Below, one piece after another: positions 1 through 6,448 of a DNA stretch of 10,972 bases; position 1 is the stretch's first letter, and each line of letters opens with the position of its first letter. Under the pieces are notes generated by a model. That model had not been told where the DNA came from. It saw only the letters and a program-made list of their open reading frames with translations, and did not search any database. The stretch is from Competibacteraceae bacterium UBA3908 (GTDB lineage Bacteria > Pseudomonadota > Gammaproteobacteria > Competibacterales > Competibacteraceae): NCBI GenBank assembly GCA_002391525.1, contig DGFE01000138.1, forward strand, positions 799-11,770. Direction: 5' to 3'. Both the position numbers and the translations under genes were made by a program.

Positions 1-155
1 ATGTGCGCGCCGACCTCGGAACCTTTTTCGAGGACGCAGACGCCGACCTCCTGATTGTGCTCCGCCGCCAGTTGTTTCAGGCGGATGGCCGCCGACAGGC
101 CGGACGGTCCGGCGCCGACGATGACCACATCATATTCCATACTTTCGCGTTCCAC
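1..155 (-). CDS. Electron transfer flavoprotein-ubiquinone oxidoreductase, N-terminal part (runs off left edge)
   Basis: Only the first 51 codons are present; the gene continues beyond base 1. The product (ETF-QO) is a membrane-associated FAD and 4Fe-4S enzyme that passes electrons from ETF, reduced by acyl-CoA and other dehydrogenases, to ubiquinone. Seen: from the GTG at 155 the protein begins MERESMEYDVVIVGAGPSGL, containing the GxGxxG dinucleotide-binding loop (GAGPSG), and continues through AAIRLKQLAAE and EKGSEVGAH, which are characteristic of the ETF-QO N-terminus. The GTG start is preferred over the in-frame ATG at 140 because an AAGGGG ribosome-binding site lies 6-7 bases upstream of it, and because known proteobacterial ETF-QOs begin with a similar MEREx-MEY/F segment. 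No stop or frameshift is visible in this part. Identity is strong despite the short length. Confidence 0.93.
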   Translation of the reverse strand, partial: MERESMEYDVVIVGAGPSGLSAAIRLKQLAAEHNQEVGVCVLEKGSEVGAH

Positions 156-316
156 CGGTCACCCCTTCATGATTTCAGGTTGGCGTTGGCGGGAGACACT
201 GGGCCAGAAGCGGCGTTCCCGCGGAATCAGGATCATAAGCTTGGCTGCTCGGAGCGGGCCAGCATGAACCGGCTGTTATCCAAAGCGTAATATCTTCATT
301 AAAGACGATTTTTTGG

Positions 317-334
317 AAAAAAGCACGCTTTTTT
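317..334. repeat. A-tract/T-tract palindrome, possible weak terminator
   Basis: AAAAAAGC (317-324) is followed by two bases and its exact reverse complement GCTTTTTT (327-334). It lies about 60 bases beyond the stop of the possible small ORF at 397-525 on the minus strand. A T-run follows the GC core on either strand, so it could act as a weak bidirectional terminator. The GC core is only two base pairs per arm and the loop is too tight for a textbook terminator, so the function is uncertain. Confidence 0.25.
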
Positions 335-396
335 GCTGCGAGTGCGGAAAGGAAAACATTGTCACCAACATGACATCATCTCGGCAGGCTCGGGTT

Positions 397-525
397 TCAG
401 CCGTCTTCCGATCTGGCCCGAATGATGTGGCGCATCACTTTCTGAGCCATGGTTCGCGGTTCCGGCGGCATGCCGTCCAAATCCAGGCGGGCGAGTTGCC
501 CGTTCACGGTGGACGGGGGCGCCAC
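397..525 (-). CDS. Possible small protein of 42 residues
   Basis: I do not recognise this protein. The frame opens with a GTG at 525, has GGAGG three bases upstream (closer than usual), and ends with TGA at 399-397. An in-frame stop lies four codons before the GTG, so the ORF cannot extend upstream. The product is basic and hydrophilic and includes LARLDLDGMPPEPRTM and KVMRHIIRARSEDG. Third codon positions are mostly G or C, like the confirmed genes here, which supports coding over chance. There is no signal peptide, membrane segment or cysteine. An internal GTG at 507 is an alternative start but lacks a ribosome-binding site. It points toward ETF-QO but is separated from it by about 240 bases, so a shared transcript is possible but not shown. 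Confidence 0.33.
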   Translation of the reverse strand: MAPPSTVNGQLARLDLDGMPPEPRTMAQKVMRHIIRARSEDG

Positions 526-816
526 AAGCCTCCGTCAATCTCCAAAGGTCTGCCGTTTATAAGCTGTTGCCAGAAAAAACCTCGATATCAGTTCTCCATC
601 TGAACTCCTGCTCTCCAAGTCTGTTTCAATAATAACCATTGGCGGTAGTTTTATTCAACAAGTCATTGATTTTTTTATGGATACCAGATTCTGGTTTCAG
701 CAAGGTAACGAGTGAATGTTTCTTCTAAGCGTTTCTCGAATGGCATTCGGTGATTCTGCTAATTATTTGATCATCTACCGTTTGTCGATTCCTCTAATTC
801 CACCATTGAGTGCCGA

Positions 817-835
817 GCGGGCAGGTGAAGCCCGC
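817..835. repeat. GC-rich hairpin downstream of the nitronate monooxygenase gene
   Basis: GCGGGC (817-822) and GCCCGC (830-835) form a perfect 6-bp stem around the loop AGGTGAA. On the minus strand it lies about 55 bases past the nitronate monooxygenase stop codon, where a transcript end would be expected. No T-run follows on either strand, so it is not a standard intrinsic terminator. It may be a transcript-stabilising hairpin or have no function. Confidence 0.25.
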
Positions 836-890
836 ATGCGGAAGTCCGTCTCGAATAGTTTGTTAGCGAACATTTAAGTATGGCAACTGG

Positions 891-1949
891 CTACTTGAGA
901 TCGACGGCCAATTCTCGCGTCAAAACAGCGGCTGGCGCCTCCTTGCAACCGTTCGCATTCTGACCGCACCAGAGAGGTGAGAAATCAGCGGAGCCTCTAT
1001 TCTCGGCTTGGGCGCGCAAGGGGTTGATGGCGGCGGTCGCTAACGGAAAAGCAGGTGTTACGGTGCTGATCGGACCAAGCTCTCTCATAATTCGGTTAAT
1101 GATTCCACGAGCGGGTCGGCCAGAAAAAAGATTCGTGAGCGCAGTGTGGCGCGCGGCCTCGCTCCTCAGCGCAGCACGATGAATCGCGCTGGTAGTGGCT
1201 TCTGGACAGAGCAGATAAGCGGTCCCGATTTGCACGGCGGTTGCGCCAAGCGCCAGCGCCGCCGCAACGCCCTTGGCATCGGCGATGCCGCCGGCGGCGA
1301 TGACGGGGAGTTTCACTTCCCGCACAATTTGCGGGACCAGCGCGAACGTGCCTGCTTGGGTGGTCAGATCTTCTGATAAAAACATTCCCCGATGTCCGCC
1401 CGCCTCGAGCCCTTGCGCAATGATGCCATCGACTCCACGCGCTTCAAGCCAGCGCGCCTCATCAACGGTCGTTGCCGACGCCAGTATCTTCGAACCCCAG
1501 GCTTTCACTCGCGCTAGCAAGTCGGCTGGCGGCAAACCAAAGTGAAAGCTGACTACGGCGGGCTTGAACGCTTCCAGCGCCTCGGCGGTTTCGGAATCGA
1601 AGGGCTTGCGACCCGGCCCGGTGGGAATGTCATTCGGATCAATTCCATATTCCTGGTAATAGGGTAAAAGCGCGGCTCGCCACGCCGCTTCACGCTCGGC
1701 GTTGGGTTCAGGTGGCGTATGACAAAAGAAATTTACGTTGAAAGGTTTATCGGTTTGTGTCCTGATTATTGTCAGCTCGGTGCGCATGGCGTCGAGGCTG
1801 AGCATCGCGCAAGGCAATGATCCAAGACCGCCAGCGTTGGATACCGCCACCACCAGCGCGCTGTCTTGTACACCTGCCATGGGCGCCTGGATGATGGGTA
1901 ATTCCACACCCAGAAACTTTTGCAGGCTGATCGTTTTGCTTTTAGCCAT
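891..1949 (-). CDS. Nitronate monooxygenase (2-nitropropane dioxygenase family, class I)
   Basis: A 352-residue FMN-dependent TIM-barrel enzyme of the NMO/2-nitropropane dioxygenase family. Family members oxidise alkyl nitronates such as propionate-3-nitronate to carbonyl compounds and nitrite, which is a detoxification role; the true substrate here is unknown. Seen in order: QAPMAG at residues 21-26; the phosphate-contacting GGLGSLP at 40-46; FNVNFF at 70-75; SFHFGLP at 134-140; KILASATTVDEA at 154-165; EAGGHRG at 182-188, where His186 matches the catalytic histidine of class I enzymes; PVIAAGGIAD at 215-224; and GATAVQIGTAYL at 235-246, the FMN-phosphate region. Length is normal for the family. 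The ATG at 1949 follows GGAG with a five-base spacer. The gene stands alone, with long non-coding stretches on both sides. Frame and key residues are intact, so it should be functional. The family is confident; the substrate is not. Confidence 0.95.
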   Translation of the reverse strand: MAKSKTISLQKFLGVELPIIQAPMAGVQDSALVVAVSNAGGLGSLPCAMLSLDAMRTELTIIRTQTDKPFNVNFFCHTPPEPNAEREAAWRAALLPYYQEYGIDPNDIPTGPGRKPFDSETAEALEAFKPAVVSFHFGLPPADLLARVKAWGSKILASATTVDEARWLEARGVDGIIAQGLEAGGHRGMFLSEDLTTQAGTFALVPQIVREVKLPVIAAGGIADAKGVAAALALGATAVQIGTAYLLCPEATTSAIHRAALRSEAARHTALTNLFSGRPARGIINRIMRELGPISTVTPAFPLATAAINPLRAQAENRGSADFSPLWCGQNANGCKEAPAAVLTRELAVDLK

Positions 1950-2076
1950 GGTAACTCCGTGTGGTTAATACCAATGCTCAAGTTAAGCAGGTTTGTTTAT
2001 TGCTGGATTCTGCTTGGTAGATTATCCGAGATTCTCACTTGATCGGCTGGAATAATCGTGTCTGACCCTATTTTTG

Positions 2077-2103
2077 GCGGCATGCGCCGTGGCGCAGTGC
2101 TGC
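2077..2103. repeat. Long imperfect hairpin, REP-like
   Basis: TGCGCC (2083-2088) pairs perfectly with GGCGCA (2091-2096). The stem extends outward with GCGGCA (2077-2082) against TGCTGC (2098-2103), with one G-T wobble and one bulged G at 2097. This gives about 12 stacked pairs. It is preceded by T5 (2071-2075) and by GTCTGACCCT (2060-2069). No T-run follows on either strand, so it does not look like an intrinsic terminator. A repetitive extragenic palindrome or a mobile-element scar is possible, but only one copy is in the window. Confidence 0.4.
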
Positions 2104-2211
2104 TAACAATTAAGGAGGCGGATTGATACCGGAACAGCGTACCGGGATCGGCTAAAGCACCATGTCCACCATCATCGTTAGCAACGCCGTCATCGACGCT
2201 GGAATCACCCT

Positions 2212-2298
2212 ACACCGGCGCTGGCGGTGGACGGTGAAGTGAACAGTACCGGCAAGGTGTTGTCGGTCGAGGAAATCAAAAAGCTGCTGAGCGCCTGA
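2212..2298 (+). pseudogene. C-terminal remnant of a small redox-active disulfide (thioredoxin-like) protein
   Basis: Only the last 28 codons survive. From 2212 the frame reads TPALAVDGEVNSTGKVLSVE followed by EIKKLLSA and a stop. This matches the C-terminal half of the small thioredoxin-fold 'redox-active disulfide protein 2' family, in which the TPALxVDG segment carries the fold's cis-proline and the protein ends in a VxSxEEIKKLL helix. The upstream part of this frame does not look like the family, and the N-terminal active-site CxxC motif is absent. An AAGGAGG at 2112-2118 may be the original ribosome-binding site. It is about 180 bases before the stop, whereas an intact gene needs roughly 230, which suggests an internal deletion plus frameshift. 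These proteins often sit beside permease or arsenic-resistance genes; an ArsN2-like gene lies 2.6 kb away, but I infer no link. The remnant cannot encode a working protein. Confidence 0.72.
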
Positions 2299-2327
2299 CA
2301 CCAGGCCGCTCTCCGGAAAGCGCCGAC

Positions 2328-3359
2328 TCACCGCAGCAGCGGTGGCATGAACAAGCCACCGCTTTGCCAGGGACGATTAAGGCCGCGTTCCAAACCCAGC
2401 GGGCTGCCCGCACCTAGGTTGCGCTCGAAAATCTGGCCGTAGTTGCCCACTTGAGTCAGAACCTGATACGCCCAATCATCCTTCAAGTCCAACGGCTGGC
2501 CAAACCCTGCTTCTTTGCCGGCGAGGCGGCGCAACTCGCCATCCGCCTCTTCGCCGATCTTGGCCAAGTTCGTCGCATCAACCCCGCGCGCATCGGCGAT
2601 CTGGGTGACCTGTATTGCCCAGCGAACGATGTTGAACCAACGCTCGTCGCCTTGGGCGATATAAGGGCCCATGGGCTCGCGCGAGACGATTTCATCCAGT
2701 ATCCGCCAGCGTTTGGGATCGATCACCCGGGTCGCACGCTGCACCGCCAGCTCGGAGCGGTCGGCGCTGCTCAGATCGCATTCGCGGCGGACAAAGCGAT
2801 CCCGCATGTTATTCGGGCTTGACTCAATCACTTTGAAATCAAGTCCTCTGGCCCGCGACACATCGTACAAATTCGCCGCCGTGGTCGTTTCCTTCTGTAC
2901 GCAGACCTTCGCGCCCTTGGCTTGGTCGAGACGAGTGATCGGACTATCCGACCACACCATGAAGCCCTGCCCATCAAAAAAAATCGGCGTCACGAACCGG
3001 GTTCCCATCGCAACATCGCGGCTGTAGGTCCAGGTCGCCGACCCAAAGGCAATATCCACCTCGCCACGCGCCAACGCCTGGTATTTGTTGGCAGTATCGA
3101 TTCGCTCGACTTCTACCGCATCGGCCTTGCCCAGCACGGCAGCGGCGACCGCCCGGCAAAAATCCACGTCGAAACCGGCGGGCCGCCCCGCGTTGTCCAG
3201 ACCGCTGAACCCCGTACCCCAACCGGCCGCACAGCGCACGGCGCCGTGCTTGCGCACGCGATCCAGCACGTCCGCCCCGGCGGACGAAACGCTGAACAAC
3301 GCCAGCAATACGCTGACAAAAACTTGAAATAGAATAAAAAAATTTAAGCACTGCCCCAT
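2328..3359 (-). CDS. Periplasmic amino-acid-binding protein (AapJ-like, ABC transporter type)
   Basis: A 343-residue extracellular solute-binding protein of family 3 (SBP_bac_3), closest in style to AapJ/BztA, the binding components of general L-amino-acid ABC transporters. Seen: a hydrophobic signal peptide (about residues 6-28, ending SSAGA), then DVLDRVRKHGAVRCAAGWGTGF, GFDVDFCRAVAAAVLG (62-77), the ligand-pocket region ARGEVDIAFGSATWTYSRD (97-115), DGQGFMVW (129-136), and an AapJ-like C-terminal half with DPKRWRILDEIVSREPMGP, GDERWFNIVRWA and VGNYGQIFERN...SPLGLERGLN. The ATG at 3359 is chosen because AAGGGGG lies four bases upstream and the signal peptide begins right after it; the frame stays open upstream but encodes no sensible extension. 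No permease or ATPase gene is adjacent, so it is an orphan. It is divergent from the diguanylate cyclase gene and may supply ligand to a sensor, not a transporter; this is inference. Confidence 0.92.
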   Translation of the reverse strand: MGQCLNFFILFQVFVSVLLALFSVSSAGADVLDRVRKHGAVRCAAGWGTGFSGLDNAGRPAGFDVDFCRAVAAAVLGKADAVEVERIDTANKYQALARGEVDIAFGSATWTYSRDVAMGTRFVTPIFFDGQGFMVWSDSPITRLDQAKGAKVCVQKETTTAANLYDVSRARGLDFKVIESSPNNMRDRFVRRECDLSSADRSELAVQRATRVIDPKRWRILDEIVSREPMGPYIAQGDERWFNIVRWAIQVTQIADARGVDATNLAKIGEEADGELRRLAGKEAGFGQPLDLKDDWAYQVLTQVGNYGQIFERNLGAGSPLGLERGLNRPWQSGGLFMPPLLR

Positions 3360-3460
3360 GTTTCCCCCTTTGCCGCAAGGAACCGTTTCAAACCCAGACC
3401 GGAGCATCGTAACATTATGTTTATCCGCTCTTAGGCGACAAACCCATCCCAAAACACTTG
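3360..3460. promoter_or_regulatory. Divergent promoter region of the binding-protein and diguanylate cyclase genes
   Basis: About 100 bases lie between the two start codons, so both promoters must be here or reach into the coding sequences. The centre (near 3408-3425) is AT-rich. TACGAT, read on the minus strand around 3406-3411, is a possible -10 for the binding protein, but I see no well-spaced -35 for either direction. No operator palindrome is obvious. Confidence 0.35.
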
Positions 3461-4861
3461 ATGTCTTCGAGCCTTTCACCAACCGATTCCGGCAGCGGCG
3501 ACAGACCCACCAAACACGCATCGATCAGCACCCAGTTCCGGCGCTTTTCCTGGGCCATGGGGCTGGCTGCGGTCGTTGTGACCTCGGTATTGCTATACAT
3601 GCAAAATGGGCTTCAGGCTGGGCTGGCTGCTTTGCAGGATGACTTTATGCCTCGTTGGCAGACAGCCCAACAGTTGCAGGGCGCCGCTCACAACGTCGGC
3701 GCCAAGGCTTCGCAACTCACGCTGGCGTTTACGCTCGGCGAGCTGCGGTCGATGCGCGCCGAGTTCAACGACCAGATGCTTGATCTCGAAGCGAGCCTGC
3801 AAGCAGTGGTCGGACAGACCGCCAATGCGGAGTTGGCCCAGAATCTAGTGACGGCGGCCAGCGATTTCCGCCGAGTCGCCGACGAGCTGGCGGAAGCCGT
3901 TCGCCACCGCGTGACGTCGGCCGCCGCGCTGACCGTTCAACAGATGGATCAGGGACGACGCCGGGAACGCGATCTGGCACGTCTCATGGGCGATCATTCG
4001 GTCAAGCTGGCGAGCTATAGCGGTACGCTGGCTGCCGAGATCGATATCGCCTTTGCAGCGTATCGTCGGGATCTGATGCGCCGACTCTGGTTGCAGGGCT
4101 TTTTCATCGGTTTTGCCGGCGTTTTGATGGGCATCTTGATCTGGCGACAGTTCTACCTGCTCGATCATCGGTTGATCCACCGCATCAGGGCGCTCGAAGC
4201 CGAAATGGCGAAAACGGATCTCGATCAAAACCTGCTTTCCAAGCATCCCGAGGCCGACGAAATCGATGCCATGCGCAACGAGCTGGCGCGGTTGCTGAGT
4301 CGGCTAACCGACCAAAACGCCGAACTCGAACGCCTCGCCACCACGGACGGCCTGACCGGGCTCGCCAATCGTCGCAGTTTGTTCGATCACCTCGAACAGG
4401 AAGTGTACCGCGCCCAGCGCTACGGTACCGCGCTCTCGGTCGTCATGTTCGACATCGACCATTTCAAACGCATCAACGACAGTTGGGGCCATGCAGCCGG
4501 TGACTGGGTTCTGCGCAAGATCGCTCGCGAAATCCATCAATTGCTGCGTAGAACCGATAGGGCGGGACGCTATGGAGGAGAGGAATTCGTCGTGCTCCTA
4601 CCGGAAACCGATCTGCCGGAGGCACTGCTGTTAGCGCATCGATTGAACCAGCGGATTTCGGACACGGTGATCACGCCGGAGCATGGCATGCCGATCTCGG
4701 TGACGATCAGCGTGGGCGTTGCCGCCCTCGCCCCGCATGAGAATGGCGAAGCCTTGATCTATCGGGCGGATCAGGCGCTGTATCGAGCCAAGCAAGAAGG
4801 GCGTAATCGGGTCGAAACGGCGATCACCCCGGCTGATTTCGGCCGCCAAAAGGAGAAATAG
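3461..4861 (+). CDS. Membrane-anchored diguanylate cyclase (GGDEF domain)
   Basis: A 466-residue inner-membrane signalling protein predicted to make cyclic di-GMP from two GTP. Seen: transmembrane segment 1 at about 33-48; a mostly helical periplasmic region (about 50-207); transmembrane segment 2 at about 212-230 (FFIGFAGVLMGILIW); a HAMP-like linker with DEIDAMRNELARLL (266-279) and a short coiled coil; then a GGDEF domain from about 295 to 453. The domain has DGLTGLANRR, the metal-binding FDIDHFKRIND, and the active-site motif GGEEF at 372-376. RRTD at 363-366, five residues before GGEEF, fits the RxxD inhibitory site, so product inhibition is expected. The domain is complete, so the enzyme is probably active. 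The periplasmic region matches no fold I can name. ATG 3461 follows a TTG by one codon, and neither has a clear ribosome-binding site, so the exact start is uncertain. It ends 11 bases from the convergent GNAT gene. Confidence 0.93.
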   Translation: MSSSLSPTDSGSGDRPTKHASISTQFRRFSWAMGLAAVVVTSVLLYMQNGLQAGLAALQDDFMPRWQTAQQLQGAAHNVGAKASQLTLAFTLGELRSMRAEFNDQMLDLEASLQAVVGQTANAELAQNLVTAASDFRRVADELAEAVRHRVTSAAALTVQQMDQGRRRERDLARLMGDHSVKLASYSGTLAAEIDIAFAAYRRDLMRRLWLQGFFIGFAGVLMGILIWRQFYLLDHRLIHRIRALEAEMAKTDLDQNLLSKHPEADEIDAMRNELARLLSRLTDQNAELERLATTDGLTGLANRRSLFDHLEQEVYRAQRYGTALSVVMFDIDHFKRINDSWGHAAGDWVLRKIAREIHQLLRRTDRAGRYGGEEFVVLLPETDLPEALLLAHRLNQRISDTVITPEHGMPISVTISVGVAALAPHENGEALIYRADQALYRAKQEGRNRVETAITPADFGRQKEK

Positions 4862-4872
4862 GAAGCACGAAC

Positions 4873-5403
4873 TCAAATACCCCGACCAGCATACCGCGCG
4901 CCATTTTCCACCAAGTCAGCGTTCAAGGTCGGCATTGCGGCGGAGGAATGGTCGCCCTGACCCTCTTCGACCCGGCGGAACATCAAGGTCGCCGCGCCGC
5001 AACGCGACTCGTTGGCATACTGCGAAGTCTGTCGGATCGGCGCTGGCGCATCGTCCCGCGCCATGCGTGTAAAACCCCGCTTGGCGAAGTAGTCCTGGGC
5101 CGTGTTCGTCAGCAGATAAAGTGCCGAGATACCCAATTGGCGAGCGTCGGCCAAAACCTGTTCGAGAATCCGGGCAGCGATGCCCTGGTTGCGAAACTCC
5201 GGCGCAATGACGAACGAGCGCAGGAGTCCAATGCCATTCCCGCAATTCTCCAGACCCCCAACGCCAATGATTTCTCCAGCGTTGCCGGCGACGAAAAAAG
5301 TCTGGAGATGCCTTTCAATGTCGCCAGTCGGCAGTTGCGCCGACGAAAGCAAAAATTCAATACTCCCAAGATCCGAGGCAAGCGCCTTCCTGACTGATAT
5401 CAC
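4873..5403 (-). CDS. GNAT-family N-acetyltransferase, ArsN2-like
   Basis: A 176-residue acetyltransferase of the GNAT fold. Seen: an N-terminal ISVRKALASDLGSIEFLL segment; GVGGLE at 47-52; LLRSFVIAPEFRNQGIAARI at 60-79, containing the acetyl-CoA pyrophosphate loop (RNQGIA, 71-76); LYLLTNTAQDYFAKRGF at 95-111; and RDDAPAPIRQTSQYA at 116-130. This pattern (LLRS..APxxRxQG, LYLLTxTAxxFFAxxGF, R..APxxIRxTxxF) is that of ArsN2 proteins, which are linked to arsenic resistance and whose characterised relatives acetylate arsenical compounds. No ars gene is in the window, so the substrate is inferred only from family resemblance. The GTG at 5403 is the start because GGGAGG lies five bases upstream. Residues from about 147 to 176 extend past the usual end of the family, possibly from loss of an earlier stop. 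It lies downstream of the PIN/partner genes on the same strand, 32 bases away, and may be co-transcribed. Confidence 0.85.
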   Translation of the reverse strand: MISVRKALASDLGSIEFLLSSAQLPTGDIERHLQTFFVAGNAGEIIGVGGLENCGNGIGLLRSFVIAPEFRNQGIAARILEQVLADARQLGISALYLLTNTAQDYFAKRGFTRMARDDAPAPIRQTSQYANESRCGAATLMFRRVEEGQGDHSSAAMPTLNADLVENGARYAGRGI

Positions 5404-5435
5404 AAGAACCTCCCGTGAAGCTTTAACGGACCAAT

Positions 5436-5642
5436 TCAGCGGCGAGCGAAACGAGTCCGCTGCAATGCGGAATTCAGTAGGCTGGCCGGATTTGGTGGGG
5501 GGGAAATCAATTGAACCCCTGCGGCTTGAAGTTCGGCTTCGCCGCGCTTGATATCCTCGAACAGGGCGCGGAGATCATAATTAAATTTCTCACCGATGGC
5601 GTCTTTTATAGCCCGTATTTCCGTGATGATTTCATCATTCAT
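5436..5642 (-). CDS. Small partner protein of a PIN-domain toxin (FNYDL-type, putative antitoxin)
   Basis: A 68-residue hydrophilic protein. Its N-terminal half, DEIITEIRAIKDAIGEKF then NYDLRALFEDIKR, matches a common family of small proteins (pattern: IVEEVRxIREExAxxFxYDLxAIFxDI...VSLPP) typically encoded next to VapC-like PIN-domain proteins. They are presumed antitoxins of type II toxin-antitoxin pairs; this role rests on gene neighbourhood and is not demonstrated here. Seen: ATG 5642 has AGGAGG eight bases upstream and overlaps the end of the PIN remnant by eight bases, the usual coupled arrangement. The family motif ends near SPPP (about residue 50). The remaining 18 residues (NPASLLNSALQRTRFARR) look unlike the usual tail and may reflect a changed reading frame. 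The PIN gene upstream is broken, so this may be an orphan antitoxin. Confidence 0.7.
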   Translation of the reverse strand: MNDEIITEIRAIKDAIGEKFNYDLRALFEDIKRGEAELQAAGVQLISPPPNPASLLNSALQRTRFARR

Positions 5643-5838
5643 CGTCTTGGCCTCCTAGAAGTTCCTCGGGTGTACAGATAATCGGCAGGAATAATCTTTG
5701 TTGCTCAAGATACGCGGCGATACCCTCCTGAACCAGCCGGTTAGCAATGTGCCGACAGTTCCATGTAAGCAAAAAATCCACATGGCGCAAGGTGGTAATA
5801 GCGATATGGAGCATTTTGATGATTTCAGCATCATACTT
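5635..5838 (-). pseudogene. PIN-domain toxin gene, C-terminal remnant (VapC-like)
   Basis: On the minus strand an open frame of 67 codons runs from 5838 to the TGA at 5637-5635. It contains LHIAITTLRHVDFLLTWNCR then HIAN, and LPIICTPEELLGG. These are the C-terminal signatures of VapC-like PIN-domain proteins of the type paired with FNYDL-type small proteins (usual pattern: DALHIAxAxxxxxDYLLTWNCRHIAN ... PxICTPEEL). The frame is closed by a stop immediately upstream (5841-5839). The N-terminal half with the first acidic active-site residues is missing, and the normally acidic DALHIA reads KMLHIA, so a catalytic Asp is also lost. The only internal start (ATG 5814) has no clear ribosome-binding site and would give 59 residues. 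An active PIN ribonuclease cannot be made. The break lies next to an AT-rich segment, which suggests replacement or insertion of foreign DNA. Confidence 0.8.
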
Positions 5839-5872
5839 TTAAATCAGTGTCTGACGTTAAATGCATTAGCTG

Positions 5873-6448
5873 TCACTCTTGATGTTCATTTTGAGCTTTA
5901 AATGCTCTTGATATTTGTTTGGCGAAAATATCAGATACCCTGTACCATGCCCATACTGCTAGTGAAGTGAATGCGGCCCCTACAATAAATTCCACTAGCA
6001 AGACCTTCAAAGTATATGGAATACGAACGACCGTAAATACAATGGTAGCTAGCGTACAAACCCCAAAATTAAGGGATGCTGATCTACTGATTCGAATTCT
6101 CATACGTATATAGCTGAAATACGATCTTAAAAAATCATCCTTTGTATCTTGCAATACTTGGAATGCCGTGACATCTCTTTCATTTAAGTGGATACCCTCC
6201 AGTTCGAATCTTTTGCTTCGAATTCGTTTCGACCAATATTCAAATAAAAAGTCTGCTACATCATCAATAAATATTCCCAGTGGATATACTACTGTAAGCA
6301 TTAAAAATGTGAGCTGAGCAGTAATGTCCTTTAGTTGATCAAACTTGATCCAATCGTAACCAAGGCTTGCAAGCAACAGGAGGGCTAGCCATACGGCGGC
6401 CTGTAACCCACTGATAAGGTGCTCGACAATAACGGCTGTCGTGGACAT
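5873..6448 (-). CDS. Uncharacterised four-helix membrane protein
   Basis: I do not recognise this 191-residue protein. Seen: four likely transmembrane helices at about 14-31, 43-63, 126-143 and 149-169, giving two hairpins separated by a charged loop (about 68-122). The loop contains EYWSKRIRSKRFELEG and SYIRMRIRISRSASLNF, with many Arg and Lys residues; a conserved-looking YPLGIFIDDVADFLF stretch sits at the end of helix 2. There is no catalytic motif and no signal peptide beyond helix 1. The gene is clearly richer in A and T than its neighbours, uses AT-ending codons, and lies beside a broken toxin gene, which suggests horizontal acquisition. The ATG at 6448 has only a weak GAGAAA-type ribosome-binding site. 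A role as an accessory, defence-associated or orphan membrane protein is possible, but nothing in the sequence fixes it. Confidence 0.75.
   Translation of the reverse strand: MSTTAVIVEHLISGLQAAVWLALLLLASLGYDWIKFDQLKDITAQLTFLMLTVVYPLGIFIDDVADFLFEYWSKRIRSKRFELEGIHLNERDVTAFQVLQDTKDDFLRSYFSYIRMRIRISRSASLNFGVCTLATIVFTVVRIPYTLKVLLVEFIVGAAFTSLAVWAWYRVSDIFAKQISRAFKAQNEHQE

Larger units (their letters stand above)
156..890. other. Gene-poor region between the ETF-QO and nitronate monooxygenase genes
   Basis: This 735-base stretch lies upstream of the ETF-QO start and downstream of the nitronate monooxygenase stop, both on the minus strand. It holds one possible small minus-strand ORF (397-525, listed separately). 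The part near 600-780 is visibly AT-rich and shows no convincing coding frame. Two inverted repeats are visible. At 317-334, AAAAAAGC and GCTTTTTT are separated by only two bases. At 817-835, GCGGGC and GCCCGC flank a seven-base loop. The ETF-QO promoter should lie in 156-396, but I could not pick a convincing -35/-10 pair. The plus-strand frame at 313-603 has no recognisable protein character. Confidence 0.6.
1950..2327. other. Intergenic region with hairpin and a decayed gene
   Basis: This 378-base gap separates the nitronate monooxygenase start from the 3' end of the amino-acid binding protein gene. The first 110 bases are AT-rich and should contain the nitronate monooxygenase promoter, but I see no clear -35/-10 pair. 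A strong imperfect hairpin (2077-2103) and a remnant of a redox-active disulfide protein gene (2212-2298) follow, both listed separately. A strong AAGGAGG at 2112-2118 now has no sensible start codon and reading frame behind it; it may be the old ribosome-binding site of the decayed gene. Confidence 0.6.

Noticed and set aside
313..603. 96-codon plus-strand open frame in the left intergenic region
   Set aside because: The apparent start is not an ATG with a ribosome-binding site, the composition is not protein-like, and part of it overlaps a better minus-strand candidate at 397-525.
2161..2241. Short plus-strand frame starting MSTIIVSNAVIDAG
   Set aside because: It ends after 26 codons, has no ribosome-binding site, and overlaps the redox-protein remnant out of frame; more likely debris than a gene.
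3360..3521. 54-residue N-terminal extension of the amino-acid binding protein
   Set aside because: A signal peptide and a strong ribosome-binding site mark the ATG at 3359. The upstream codons encode no sensible sequence and would overlap the diguanylate cyclase start.
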